64,000 nucleotides of DNA from Xiphydria camelus (taxonomy: Eukaryota; Arthropoda; Insecta; Hymenoptera; Xiphydriidae), in contig OY783192.1 in assembly GCA_963678675.1 (NCBI GenBank), positions 24,322,875 through 24,386,874 of the forward strand, written 5' to 3'. The notes under the pieces were generated by a model, which saw nothing but the letters and a program-made list of their open reading frames with translations, did no database searches and was not told the DNA's origin. This document shows, piece after piece, positions 37,866 through 54,954 of the stretch (the stretch's first letter is position 1; each line of letters begins with the position of its first letter). A program made the position numbers and the translations under genes.

Positions 37866-38215
37866 TTAGGGTGCGCCAAAAAAAAGACTATTTTTTTTAA
37901 TTACTATGAAAACATTGTTGACGATGACGAAAAAGAAATTCTGCTGAAGTTTCAGCTCTTAATATTAGTATTAACACACAACTGCCTCATCGCAATTTTC
38001 TTTTTCCCGTTTAAATAACATGGGAAATTTTTTTTTTGAACTCAATTTTTATAACTTGTTAACGGATTAGCACATTCGAATGATCAAAACGTATTCTAGT
38101 AGGAAATCGGACGACCTACAAAAAAGGTCTTATGAATTTTTGATAAATTTATCAGTTCGGGAGTTATTCGAGGTCAAAGTTGAACTGGTGGTCAATTTCA
38201 CGGTTTTTTTTATTG
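37866..38215. repeat. Left-end fragment of a TAGGGTGCGCC-type element
   Basis: Starts TAGGGTGCGCCAAAAAAAAG, resembling the tip of the preceding element, and continues AT-rich until a 5'-truncated LINE begins. No right end found. Confidence 0.4.
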
Positions 38216-38339
38216 GGGGCAGTTGCCTTCGACTTCCTCGTCTTCCTCTGCTGTGGCTGGCTCTCTCTCTCTCTCTCTCTCTGGTGCCTCGTTGTCTTCT
38301 TCAGCGGTGCCGTCTCGCTCCTGAAGCTTATCGTCTCGG

Positions 38340-41142
38340 GTGAATTCAACCTGTTCTCCCACTAGTTCTCCTTCTAACTTGCGCATCTGTCATGTTAACG
38401 CACAATCCCTCCTTCCCCATATCGACGCGTTCCGGGATTATTTCTCTCTAAATTTCTTTCATGTTATTGCTATATCTGAAACCTGGCTTAAGCCTCACGT
38501 TGCGGACTTTACCGTCGCGCTCAAAGGGTTTCATCTTCTTCACCGGGATCGTATTGGAAGGGGGGGAGGTGGCGTGGGGCTTTACGTGCATGGATTGCTG
38601 TCTTGTAGGTTTCTGGCCTCCTCCGATCCGCTCATTCCTGGGTGCCCTGAGTTTCTCTTTTCTGAGATTACCTTCAGGGGTCAACCAAGCCTGCTTTTGT
38701 GTGTCGTTTATAGGCCGCCAAAGATTGGCCACTACTCTGATTTCGAGAACGCGCTATCTTCGCTACTAGCTAATTATACCAAAGTAGTCATTCTCGGAGA
38801 TTTCAATGCCGACATTAATGGGAGTTCTTTCGATGTGGCTTACATTAAAAACCTTATTTACATCCATCATCTTACACTTGTTCCTTACCTACCCACGCAC
38901 CACACCGCCTCCTCACATACTTGGTTGGACTTGTGCATTGTTGACCAGCACTCTGACATTGTTTCTCTGGGCAGCGTCCCGTCAAATTTTTTATCGATGC
39001 ACGACCTCATATACGTGGTGCTCCCTATCAGATCTCCTGCCATCCCTCCCTGGACTTGCACTATCCGCGATTACAGTGCTTTGAACAAGGAAAGCTTCTC
39101 CGCTGACTTGGGTTCATGGGATTGGGAAGCATTTTCGGACTCGCCTTGTATTGACGCTAAGGTCTGCCACCTAGTTGATGCTGTTACGAAGACCATCGAT
39201 AAGCATGCCCCGTATAAGGTTGTTACGTTCAAGCGTAAGCCTGCTCCTTGGATTTCAGCTGAGCTTCATGCGCGGATGCGTGAGCGTGACAGGCTTCGGC
39301 GTGCCTTTGTGAGGGCCCGGCTGCCTCATCTTTATGTACAGTTTAGAGCTCTGCGAAATAGCATTCGCTCAGTGGTACGCGCGGCGAAGGTTAACTACTT
39401 CGATGTCATGCATCGGGGTCGTTAGCAGCCGCGAGACATCTGGGCTGAGTTTAGGCGTCTCGGAGTAGCCAGTGAGAAAAGGGCTTCGTCTTCTCTTATC
39501 GTGTCAGTTGATGAACTAAATGACAATTTTCCCTCCTACTTTTCCCCCTCAGTCCCGCTTTCTACTTTCGATCTCGCCTCAGTACCCTTTGACCCTTCTC
39601 GTTTCTACCTTCTGCATATTACTCCTCGGGACCTTTCTTGTGCCCTTAAACGGTCAAAGTCTAAAGCTGTTGGTGTAGATGGGCTAGGCCTCACGTTGTT
39701 GGATTTGTCCTTGGATGTTTTATTTCCCGTCATTCTCAATCTCTTCAACTATTCCTTAGCTAATTCTGTCTTTCCTTCCTTGTGGAAGCAAGCGCTCATC
39801 AGGCCTATCCCTAAAGTTAAAACTCCCGTTTCTGCGGCTGACTATCGGCCCATTTCTATTTTGCCAACTCTTTCCAAGGTTCTTGAAAGAATTGTTCACG
39901 ATCAGTTAGTCAATTTCATGATAGAAAATAGCCTCTTTGACCTTTGTCAGTCTGGGTTCCGTAAGAATTACAGTACCCAGACTGCCTTGGTCAAGGTGGC
40001 TGATGATATTCGTTTCGGTATGGATCGGAGAATGTTAACTATCCTTGTCATGTTTGACTTCTCTAAGGCTTTCGACACCATTTCTCACTGCAAGCTCCTG
40101 GCTGCTCTTGAGGGGCTGGGCTGCTCACTCTCGGTGCTCTCTTGGTTTCGGTCCTATCTTACCAATCATTTTCAGGCAGTAGTTGATCCTTCCGGTTCGG
40201 CCTCTGGGTGGGGTTCTGTCTTCTCGGTCCTCTTCTCTTTTCTATTTATTTGCGTGGCCTCCCGCCGGTTCTCCAGTACTGTAAACACATGCTATATGCG
40301 GACGACCTGCAGATGTACTATCATTGCTCTCCGGCGGGGCTTAATGAGGCCATTAGGCTGGTAAATTTGGATGTCTCCTCGGTGATGTCGTGGCCACTGA
40401 TAACTCTCTAAAATTGAATGCGTCTAAGACCAAGTCCATTATTTTTGGAACCGGCAGGTTCATCAACTCGCTTGATTTTGACATTATTCCTAACATTGAG
40501 GTTGGTGGTGTGTTAGTTCCCTATTCGCAAGTGGTGAGGAACCTTGGTGTATTGTTCTCCAGGACCCTGTCCTGGAACGACCATTTCTCCGAGGTTGTCT
40601 GGCGTATTCACGCTACGCTTTTTCAGCTTAAGAGAAACCGTGATTTCCTTCCTATCCATCTGGGGAAGAGGCTAGTTACTGCACTTATCTTTCCACACTT
40701 TGATTATTGTGGGGCGTTGTTCGGTGACATATCCGAGGAGCAATGCGTCAGGGTACAGAGGGCCGTGAATATGTGTATCCGTTTCATCTTTGGTGTTCGG
40801 CGTGTCGAGCACATTACGCCTTATCGGCGTAATCTTCATTGGCTTGATTATCGGAAGCGGTGCACATACCTCATTGGCTCCCTGTTCTTCTCTGTCCGCT
40901 CTACAGGTGAGCCGGCTTACCTTGCGGGCGTGTTTCGTGCCAAGGCTTCATCTCTGGTGCACTATACTCGGGAGCCTGTCTCCAACTTGCATGTCTCGGT
41001 GTGTCGGACCACCGTGTGCCAGAAATCTTTCGTCGTCGTCGCCTCCTCCCTGTGGAATTCGCTTCCTCCTGTCATTAGGGAGTCAACCTCTGTCCCTCTT
41101 TTTAAGAAGAGGCTTCACTGCTGGCTGCTGTCCGATGACTAG
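38340..41142 (+). pseudogene. CR1-like LINE ORF2 pseudogene
   Basis: Endonuclease motifs: ICHVNAQSL, ISETWL, GRGGGGVGLYV, VILGDFNAD and SSHTWLDL. RT motifs: AVGVDGLG, IPKVKTP..AADYRPIS, SGFRKNYSTQTAL, MFDFSKAFDT and LYADDLQMY; the C-terminus reads FKKRLHCWLLSDD. ISETWL and the order endonuclease-RT without RNase H point to the CR1/L2 side of the Jockey group. Damage: TAG at 39,423-39,425; a short deletion near 40,215 that removes the conserved GVPQGS turn and shifts frame; a further one-base loss near 40,390. No ORF1 remains. An in-frame TGA lies at 38,322-38,324, just upstream of the endonuclease. Confidence 0.9.
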
Positions 41143-41573
41143 TTTATTGTTCAGTTAGTTGTTCTCCTTCTTCGTCTCTTCTAAGTCATAGTCATTTTTA
41201 TTTCTCTTACTCACGTTGCCTTTTCGACCTACTTGCATTGCTCTTGTTACTTCGTAACTATGGTTCATTACTTCTATTTTCAGCTCTTCCTTGCGCTTTC
41301 TACTTTTGTCATTCTCGTTATCTTTGTGCTTCTAGTTTAATTTCTGTTATTTTTAAGTTAGATTGATATCTTTTCCGTTACTTCCTGTTACTTTTAAGTT
41401 AGATTAATTTCTTTTTCGTTGCTTCATTTATACGTATTATTATTACTTTATATTTTCCTTTCGTTATTTTTCGTTTGTTTATATTTCTTTTCCGGTCGCT
41501 TCTATCGCCGCCGCATTTCCATTATCCTTATTTACACTACTGCACTTGTAATTTTTAGGTTACGTTACTTTAA

Positions 41574-42539
41574 CCCTGGAATGCTACCCATATTTTATAA
41601 TGCATAAAGAGTACCCTGGGGTATAATGTACCCCAAGATAAAATTACCTTATTTTACTGCTAATTTTTTTTATTGTTTTAAATTAACACCAAATCCTTGA
41701 AATCCATTACTTTTAATATAAAAATACCAGTTACAGAAAGGAATACTTGATTCATCCACATGTAGGAAATATTTTCTTCTGATGCTCTAAACACACAAAT
41801 TTTTTACATATGGTGCATTTAACCCTCGATTTTCTGTCTTTGGACCTAGCACAGAAGGCACATCTTCCTGTTGATAGCTCGGGTTTGTCAGGTGTTTGAA
41901 TTTCATCGTTTATTTTTAATACACGACATATAGTTTCCCGGAGCTGACGAGGCAAAGTTGGAATATTGAATCTGCTCATCATATGCGGTCTCACTAAAGC
42001 CATGGCAAGATCCTTCAAAAATGATCGTCTGTTCTTGATCGTTTCCTTTTCTCGTGCGGTTGAACCTCTCAAAAGAATCATAGAGTTAATTCCTATAACA
42101 TCTAGTAAGTTATAGAAAAGGCATAGTGGCCAACGTCTGGTTTTTCTGGAAGTAGAGTATGTGTGACACAATTGGTCCAGAGTATCAACACCTCCTTTAG
42201 TCTTATTATAAAATTGTATAATATCTGGTAACTTCTTATTCTATAAAATTAATTTCATTTATAATATTATTATATTGTGACAGAAATTACCTTAACCTAT
42301 GCACTATATCTCGTATATATACATATAGCGATTCCGCTACCCTGGGGTTCAAGTGTACCCCAAATAACCCGTACTTGGAATATAAGTAAACAAATATATG
42401 CAACCAAGGCGTAATCAAGACTGACTAGTAATCATATGAAACTATTACGATGGACTAATCTGTGGCGCTATCTAACGTGAAGAGGTGGAATGATATTCTT
42501 TCTCTGGGGTACAGGTGTACCCCGGGTAGCATTCCAGGG
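41574..42539. mobile_element. piggyBac-type element, internally deleted (966 bp)
   Basis: CCCTGGAATGCTACCC and its inverse are flanked by TTAA at 41,570-41,573 and 42,540-42,543. It contains the C-terminal exon of a piggyBac transposase on the minus strand. It sits in the 3' UTR of the CR1-like LINE, whose sequence continues on both sides. Confidence 0.92.
41752..42242 (-). pseudogene. piggyBac transposase, C-terminal exon only
   Basis: On the minus strand the segment begins after a likely acceptor (TTTATAG, ~42,243) and reads KLPDIIQFYNKTKGGVDTLD, which includes the third catalytic aspartate of the DDD triad. Then come YSTSRKTRRWPLCLFYNLLD, FLKDLAMALVRP, and a Cys-rich zinc-binding tail (CAFCARSKDRKSRVKC..C..FVCLEH) that binds transposon ends in piggyBac. 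The first two catalytic aspartates and the N-terminus are gone, so it is inactive. The remaining frame is clean. Confidence 0.88.
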
Positions 42540-42669
42540 TTAATATTGCTGCTTTGTTTTCTCACTTATTTATGTTATGTTATTGTATTTTGCTACACAG
42601 GCACTTAGAGGGCCCGCCCTATGCCATAATAAATGCATCTTCTTCTTCTTCTTCTCCCTCTCTCTCTCT

Positions 42670-49127
<6,458 letters not shown>

Positions 49128-50597
49128 GTAGACAAATATCAAAAATGGGCACCAAAATTCGGTCGGAAACATATTGTTTAAATAGGTAACTGAAAGGGTA
49201 GATTTTAGTGTTTTTTGCACATATCTCCGAAAATATTCATTCTACGAAAAAATGGTAAGGAACTAAATTATTCGGCACTAAATTCTGCACAAAAAAAGTA
49301 TGTACATTTTCTTCAATCGAAACAATAGTTTCAAAGATATAACCCTGCGAAAGAGGCCGCTCGTCCGGCTCAGCAACTCTCGCGCCGCGTAGGCGCCGAA
49401 ACTTCCTAGATATTGCCGGGGGAAAAATGTATTATTGCTTTATATGGAGCACGAACCAAAGATAGGTATTACTTCGATGAATGGAGATTTCGGTGTTTCA
49501 AAAAGGCAGTGACCAAGAATTCATGTAACCTTCGTTCGCTACCACCTACTCGTGCAGCCGCAGGGCAGCATGCGTACAAAATTTATCATCAAATACACAG
49601 CTGGAAAGAAATTCATTTCAAACCAACGGAATGGGGTTGGAAGCATACTATCAACGGTTTACTGCCAGTAACAACTGAAAAGGAAGCAGCGCCACCAGCA
49701 TTGCTGAAAATGATCTCCTGCAATTGCCGAAATGGATGCAAAGGCAATTGTGGCTGCCGTAAGATTGGGCTGAGCTGTTCGATCATTTGTACCACTTGTG
49801 AAGGTCGAACTTGTTCCAATATCGAAGAAGCCGAAATCGATATTGAAACAAATCTCGATGAACCCATTGACATCGAGTTGGAGAATTTTCTGACAGTTGA
49901 AATATCAGATGAGGAGAATGAAGAAGCAGAAGAATCTCAAGAAACTGGAGACACTGAGGGAATTGAGAATGAAAATGGAGACAGTGAAGATGACAAACTA
50001 ACAACGCCACATCACCTTCATAATGGTCCGAAACGTAAAAACCCGATATTGATTTAATATAGAGAATAATTTATGTAATAAAAATTTGGATAAATAACAA
50101 TTTCCATATTTAACTTCATTTCTTTCAGTTATAATTTCTTCCCAGAATCTGTTCTATGACATCTGTACGTCATATATTTCAATGATTTCGACATTGTTGT
50201 AATTTCTTTTCACAATAAATATTGTTTGGTGATTATTTTTAGACTTTCATTCTAAACGATCAATGTATTCTCTTGTACTAGTCCGATGCGTAAGATGCAG
50301 TGATGCCAGACACTCATCCGATCGAAGCACTCTCCTCCACTGGCGTGATGCAAGAATTCGAGCGCCGCATGACTCCTTCGCAGGGTTATATTTTTAAAAC
50401 TGCTGCTCCGAATGAAAAAAAATGTAGATACCTTTTTTGTGGAGAATTTAGTACTGAACAATTTAGTTCCTTATAATTTTTCCGTAGAATGAATATTTTC
50501 GGAGATATGTGCAAAAAACACTAAAATCTACCCTTTCAGTTGTTTAAACAATATGTTGCCGACCGAATTTTGGTGCCCATTTTTTATATTTGTCTAC
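49128..50597. mobile_element. TTAA-flanked TIR transposon with Cys-rich protein (1.47 kb)
   Basis: GTAGACAAATAT...and its inverse extend into ~230-base inverted repeats (49,128-49,360 and about 50,370-50,597). TTAA flanks both ends (49,124-49,127 and 50,598-50,601). It sits at the 3' end of LINE ORF2. It codes for one protein fragment on the plus strand. The ends are unlike those of the piggyBac copy at 41,574. Confidence 0.85.
49413..50057 (+). pseudogene. C-terminal part of a Cys-rich transposon protein of unknown role
   Basis: The ~214-codon frame reads CIIALYGAR, LRSLPPTRAAAGQHAYKIYH, FKPTEWGWKHTINGLLPVTT, then a CXC-like cluster (ISCNCRNGCKGNCGCRKIGL, CSIICTTCEGRTCSN) and a long acidic tail. 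The PPT..AA..H..R.Y.Q and CNC...C.CRK pattern is one I know from many repetitive, unnamed arthropod and cnidarian proteins. The tandem Cys motifs resemble tesmin/CXC DNA-binding folds, but I infer only metal or DNA binding. A TAG just upstream and the nearby inverted repeat show that the N-terminal part has been lost. It could be the C-terminus of a TTAA-specific transposase. Confidence 0.65.
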
Positions 50598-50601
50598 TTA
50601 A

Positions 50602-51001
50602 ACATGAAAAAAGCAATAGAAAAAAAATCTCAGGTAGGAATTTTTCGGTCAATAAAACCCCTGACGCCTGGACTATAGCGCCAGCGTGTATAAAGAGTGG
50701 CCCAGTAAAGAAAGGGCAGGGTGGGACAGCGAGAGGCGAAAGGAGGAAGAGGGGAGGGGGAGGTAAAGCGTGGCTGCGCGTTTAATCTCGCGATGCCTGA
50801 TGCGATCCGTCTTTGTCGTCGGGGAGACGCTGGGCGCGCTGTAGCTGCCGTGTTGCTGCCGTTTTCGGGGTTGGAGCATGTGCAGACGCTGGGAGGAAAG
50901 AGAGGGGCCACCTGGGAAATACCCTCTAATGCCCGCAAAGCGGGTTTGCGTCCTTCCTGGCCCGCGCGCTCAGCAGCCACCACCGTGCCGCGTAATAATG
51001 G
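50602..51001. other. GC-rich stretch without recognised gene
   Basis: Contains a G/A-rich tract (50,720-50,765) and CpG-rich DNA. It could be LINE 3' sequence or host DNA; nothing recognisable. Confidence 0.4.
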
Positions 51002-52040
51002 ATAGCATTACATGAAAAGATAAGCTATTGCATGGAAAAAGTAATCAATAGAGAACGTGACAGGAAAAAAACAGCGGTATATGAATCACGAAACATAATG
51101 AAAAAATTATGATAAAAAAGTAATGAAATCATTACCGCCGAATTAATGAAAGCAAGTGTGTTGTCAAGGTTTCTTGAGCTAATGAAAGAAATAGTACATA
51201 ACTCTATACAATGGTAAACTTTGCTACAGAGACTAAAAAACAATATAGAAGATAAGAAAACCAAATTCCACTGAAACTGAGAATATATTCAGTTCCCCTT
51301 CTGTGCACAAACATGAGGGTCTACTGTGTTGTTTAAATAGTTAGTGAAAAGAGTATTTTTGATAATCGTATGATCTCCATAAAAGTAGGGTACAATTAAT
51401 TCGTGGCTTACTGTAACTCTTACATGTCAAAGACACTTTGAGGCTGCTGTGAATGTAATCTAAAGTTGCCTCTGGCCTGCTGAAGTCACGTAATTGGTAT
51501 GGTTAAAAATGTTGTTTTTCATATTTTCAGTTCCACATGTTTGCACAAAACTATGAGTTTAACCTATTAAACGAGAAACCCATATAACAGCTTTTAATTA
51601 GCACACGAATGATTTATTTTCTGATATACAAAGCCACGAATTAATTGTACCCTACTTTTATGGAGATCATATGATTATCAAAAATACTCTTTTCACTAAC
51701 TATTTAATCAACACAGTAAACCCTCATATTTGTGCACAGAAGGGGAACTGAATATATTCTCAGTTTCAGTGGAATTTGGTTTTCTTATCTTCTATATTGT
51801 TTTTTAGTCTCTGTAGCAAAGTTTACCATTGTATAGTATTATGTACTATTTCTCTCATTAACTCAAGAAACCTTGACAACACACCTTTGCTTTCATTAAT
51901 TCGGCGGTAATGATTTCATGACTGTTTTATCATAATTTTTTCATTATCTTTCGTGATTCGTATACCGCTGTTTTTTTCCTGTCACGTTCTCTATCGATTA
52001 CTTTTTTCATGCAATAGCTTATCTTTTCATGTAATGCTAT
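51002..52040. repeat. Large foldback (1.04 kb, arms ~410 bp)
   Basis: Arms 51,002-51,409 and 51,631-52,040 are inverted copies (ATAGCATTACATGAAAAG / CTTTTCATGTAATGCTAT; TTAATTCGTGGCTT / AAGCCACGAATTAA), separated by ~220 bases. No coding capacity. Confidence 0.9.
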
Positions 52041-52386
52041 TTAAAAATGACCCCTTTTAGTTTTTGAATAGCAAAACTGCTTAGATGTAATAAGTTGTTA
52101 CATCAATAATCTCGGTCGAGATTATCGAATTAATAAAACCGTCCGACCGTCCGACCGACACTCCGACCGACACTCCGACCGAGAGTATCTATACAGGAAT
52201 TGGAACGCCTTTGCGTTCAATAGTCAATACGAGATTTTGGCATTTCGTGCTTTCGCCACTGGTCTGCTGGCGTCGCCACCGTCCGGCCTTCATACTCACG
52301 TACACTTCCCTTTGTGGCGACGACCCGTGACCAGTCGGTATTTGTACAAAGCCCAGCCGACGGTAAATTTCACAAGGTCCCTGTAA
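52041..52386. other. Left flank of the Harbinger element, with a short tandem repeat
   Basis: CCGACCGACACT-type units repeat at about 52,140-52,185. No gene seen. Confidence 0.5.
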
Positions 52387-52605
52387 AGCCGCGTATACAC
52401 CTAGCGAATCTGTTCGGCCTAACACCAGCGAACGCGTGCATTCGCCAAGTATGTACGCTTCAGCGAACGTGCGCGAACAACTTTGTGCGTGTTCGTCGCG
52501 TACACACCTAGCGAATCTGTTCGGCCAAACACCAGCGAACGCGTGCATTCGCCAAGTGTGTACGTTTCAGCGAACGCTCGCAAACGTTCGGGAATGCATT
52601 CGTTC
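52387..52605. repeat. Harbinger left end with subterminal tandem repeat
   Basis: The ~112-base unit ACACCTAGCGAATCTGTTCGG...CATTCGCCAAG is present twice (from ~52,397 and ~52,504). Such subterminal repeats are often bound by the element's own proteins. Confidence 0.8.
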
Positions 52606-52743
52606 GCGATCGCCAATGTTCGCCAGTCTGGCGGTAAACCAGCGAACCTCAAAGGATATTCGCTCGAAATTCAAGGTTTAGAGGACCCTGAAAGGTACTA
52701 ACTGCCGCCCATTGTCGGCGGCCACGGAAAGTTATGTGCTTTA

Positions 52744-52986
52744 CACTGCCGTTCTAAAGACAAATGCCGTATCTACTGAGAGCGCTAAGCGGAGAAAATT
52801 GGGTTTAAAGTTATTAGAGAATACGAATTTTTTTCAGATACGGCTAATTATTATGTTTCCGAAATATCAAAAATCCAACATAATAATTAGCCGTATCTGA
52901 AAAATGCGTATTCTAATAACTTTAAACCCAATTTTCTCCGCTTGGCGCTCTCAGTAGATACGGCATCTGTTTTTAGGAGGGCAGTA
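52744..52986. repeat. Foldback (~240 bp) in the Harbinger element
   Basis: ACACTGCC...GCCGTATCTACTGAGAGCGC pairs with its inverse ending GGCAGTAT; arms of ~100 bases with a short loop. Likely a MITE with TA-type ends. Confidence 0.8.
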
Positions 52987-53313
52987 TAGTACGCATTACT
53001 TTGCATGTGAGGCATTACTTTACTATTTTGTGTGTAAAATTGCAAGCTGCTCTAACCATTCTATTATATGATTAGTAACAGTCAACAGCGTGCCTATAAT
53101 ACAATATGTAGATAGGCTACGGAAAAGAAATTTGTATATTTGCTTCTATCCCAAATTTTTTGAATGTTTTACTTACAATTAAAATGTAGTCGGACGACTG
53201 TCGCAGTCCTAATGAAAAGTTTAGTGTCAACCACGCTCGAGATTTCCACGCTCGAATCGTCTATTTTTTAATACTAGTTTTCGACAGACCTCTGTGCTGA
53301 GAATACCTTCTAA
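52987..53313. other. Harbinger interior, no gene recognised
   Basis: AT-rich; probably part of the 5' region of the MADF gene before the Tc5-like insertion. Confidence 0.4.
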
Positions 53314-53823
53314 CAAGGAAACGTTTCGAGGCCGCCGCTTCCGATCTTGATGAAACTTCGTAAATTTAAAGTTTATCGAAAAATAAGAGACCCCTATTTT
53401 TTTATAGCGGCCCAATTTTGGTTTAAGGGGGTGAAATGGACCCCTGAATTTTCACCCCCTTCGAGCTATCTCCGAAACGAAGCGAGATAGATGAAAACTT
53501 TCAATGTACGTTTTGTTTGGTTTTTTTAGTATAATAAAATCCCCTAAACAGATTTTGAAAAAAAGCATTATTTAAAAAAAAAAAAAATTTTTTTATCTAA
53601 TTTTTCGAAATTTCGGTTTAGTCATGTGGACAAAAATTTAGGAAATTTTATTACAAATTCAACCATGTATGACATGATATATTACCCTCCTACAGTTTTG
53701 CAAATTTCTAACTTTTATGTCTGATAATGAGCGGGCTACCAATGGCAGTGACGGGATAGGTCGGGGGTTATTACTTCTATGTATTTTAATGCCACTTTTC
53801 TTTTATTTAATAAAGTTCAACTT

Positions 53824-54174
53824 CTATGGCTCATAATTATGACAATAATGGTATTCCGTGAAAAAATGTTTCATACAAAGTTGTTTCTTACACCAAGCAC
53901 ACGTAATAACGGCAATATCGCCACATATGTGGCATCGTGGTTCCGAGTCCTGTGCAAAACAAAATTCTACAGGATGTTCAAATTCAGGAGGTCTCCTGAA
54001 TACATATCCACTCTTGAACCACGAATATTTAATAAAGTTAGTAAACCGTGGTGAAGAAAACTGATTATGAGTAAGAGATTGAAGTTTTAAAATATTATCT
54101 CTCGAATGAAAGTTAATATCGTAATTGAAAAGAGTTACAATATCTGAAAACCTCCTTACAAAATTCTTCCACAT
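53824..54174 (-). pseudogene. Duplicate transposase C-terminus in the left inverted repeat
   Basis: Reads MWKNFVRRFSDIVTLFNYDI ... CHICGDIAVITCAWCKKQLC ... HCHNYEP-like end, as in the last 116 residues of the transposase at 54,955-56,568, with only three amino-acid differences. It is oriented away from the main gene, a consequence of the inverted repeat. It may still be expressed as an alternative 3' exon (inference). Confidence 0.85.
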
Positions 54175-54338
54175 TCGAAAGCCGTATACGTCTAGCGGAA
54201 TATTATCAAAATAAAATGGACAAAAATTGTTCAGAAATCTTATTAATAAATCCGACCGTTAATTTATTTATATTATTTTCTGTTTGTGTGTAAGTAACTA
54301 ATAATTCACTCACAGGTTAGATAAAATTGTCTGAATTT

Positions 54339-54674
54339 TTATAGTTTTTTGTTGGAATCATTTTTTTCTTTACTTTTCTTCTTCGCGTACTGTTTCCTCC
54401 AGTACTCCTCACATTCTTGCAGCTCTCGTTCTACTTCGGCCATGGATGGTCCTGTTGTGCGGAATGTCAGATCCAGCGATTTCCCGGGAGACGGCAATGG
54501 TATGTGCCCATTTTTAAGATCCTCCACGATCTTCTCAAAAGTCGGTAACTCGTTTGAACCCATCACTTGAATGATAGACGCAGCCAATGAAACTGAAGCT
54601 CTTTGCTTCTCGGCCCTGTATATATACTCCTCGAAAATGCCGTAAACAACATTACTGTTATTTGTAGGGTTGCC
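54339..54674 (-). CDS. Antisense accessory ORF of the Tc5-like element, ~111 aa, function unknown
   Basis: The frame is open from just after a TAA at 54,675-54,677 to its stop at 54,339. It reads VVYGIFEEYIYRAEKQRASV, LAASIIQVMG, LPTFEKIVEDLKNGHIPLPS and ERELQECEEYWRKQYAKKKS. An amphipathic, Lys/Glu-rich C-terminus follows a structured-looking middle, so it does not look like a random frame. An ATAAG|GC at its start could be a splice acceptor, so an upstream exon may exist. It lies between the inverted repeats on the strand opposite the transposase. I do not recognise the family; it could be a captured host exon or an element-specific protein. Confidence 0.45.
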   Translation of the reverse strand, partial: GNPTNNSNVVYGIFEEYIYRAEKQRASVSLAASIIQVMGSNELPTFEKIVEDLKNGHIPLPSPGKSLDLTFRTTGPSMAEVERELQECEEYWRKQYAKKKSKEKNDSNKKL

Positions 54675-54954
54675 TTATATGGCCCCGGTGATGCGAAAGA
54701 GGGAGTTTAGTTCTTTGGACAAGCTTTATTATTAGTTGGCTCTGTGCCCATGTACAAATATTTTCGTACGCGCTCTTGAGTTTCGTACGCGGACTCCGAG
54801 GATGATGGCTCCTTTTTGGGAAGTCGGACCTCCCACCCTCTCCAGTCTGTTTCGTTCTTGTGAGGCGACTTCATTATATATAAGGAAGCGAAAGAGAAAG
54901 CTTTTTAGTCTGAATATTCAGTTTCTATGGTGCACAGCAGTTCATATTATTATT

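Larger units (their letters stand above)
38216..42669 (+). mobile_element. CR1-like LINE, 5'-truncated, with a piggyBac fragment in its 3' UTR
   Basis: Only ORF2 is present, so the copy lost its 5' end (start approximate). The 3' UTR resumes after the inserted element at 42,544 and ends AATAAATGCATCTTCTTCTT followed by TC repeats. ORF2 shows nonsense and frameshift damage. Confidence 0.85.

Noticed and set aside
52189..52701. Overlapping ORFs with repeated LAN-LFG motifs
   Set aside because: Translations of the Harbinger terminal and subterminal repeats.
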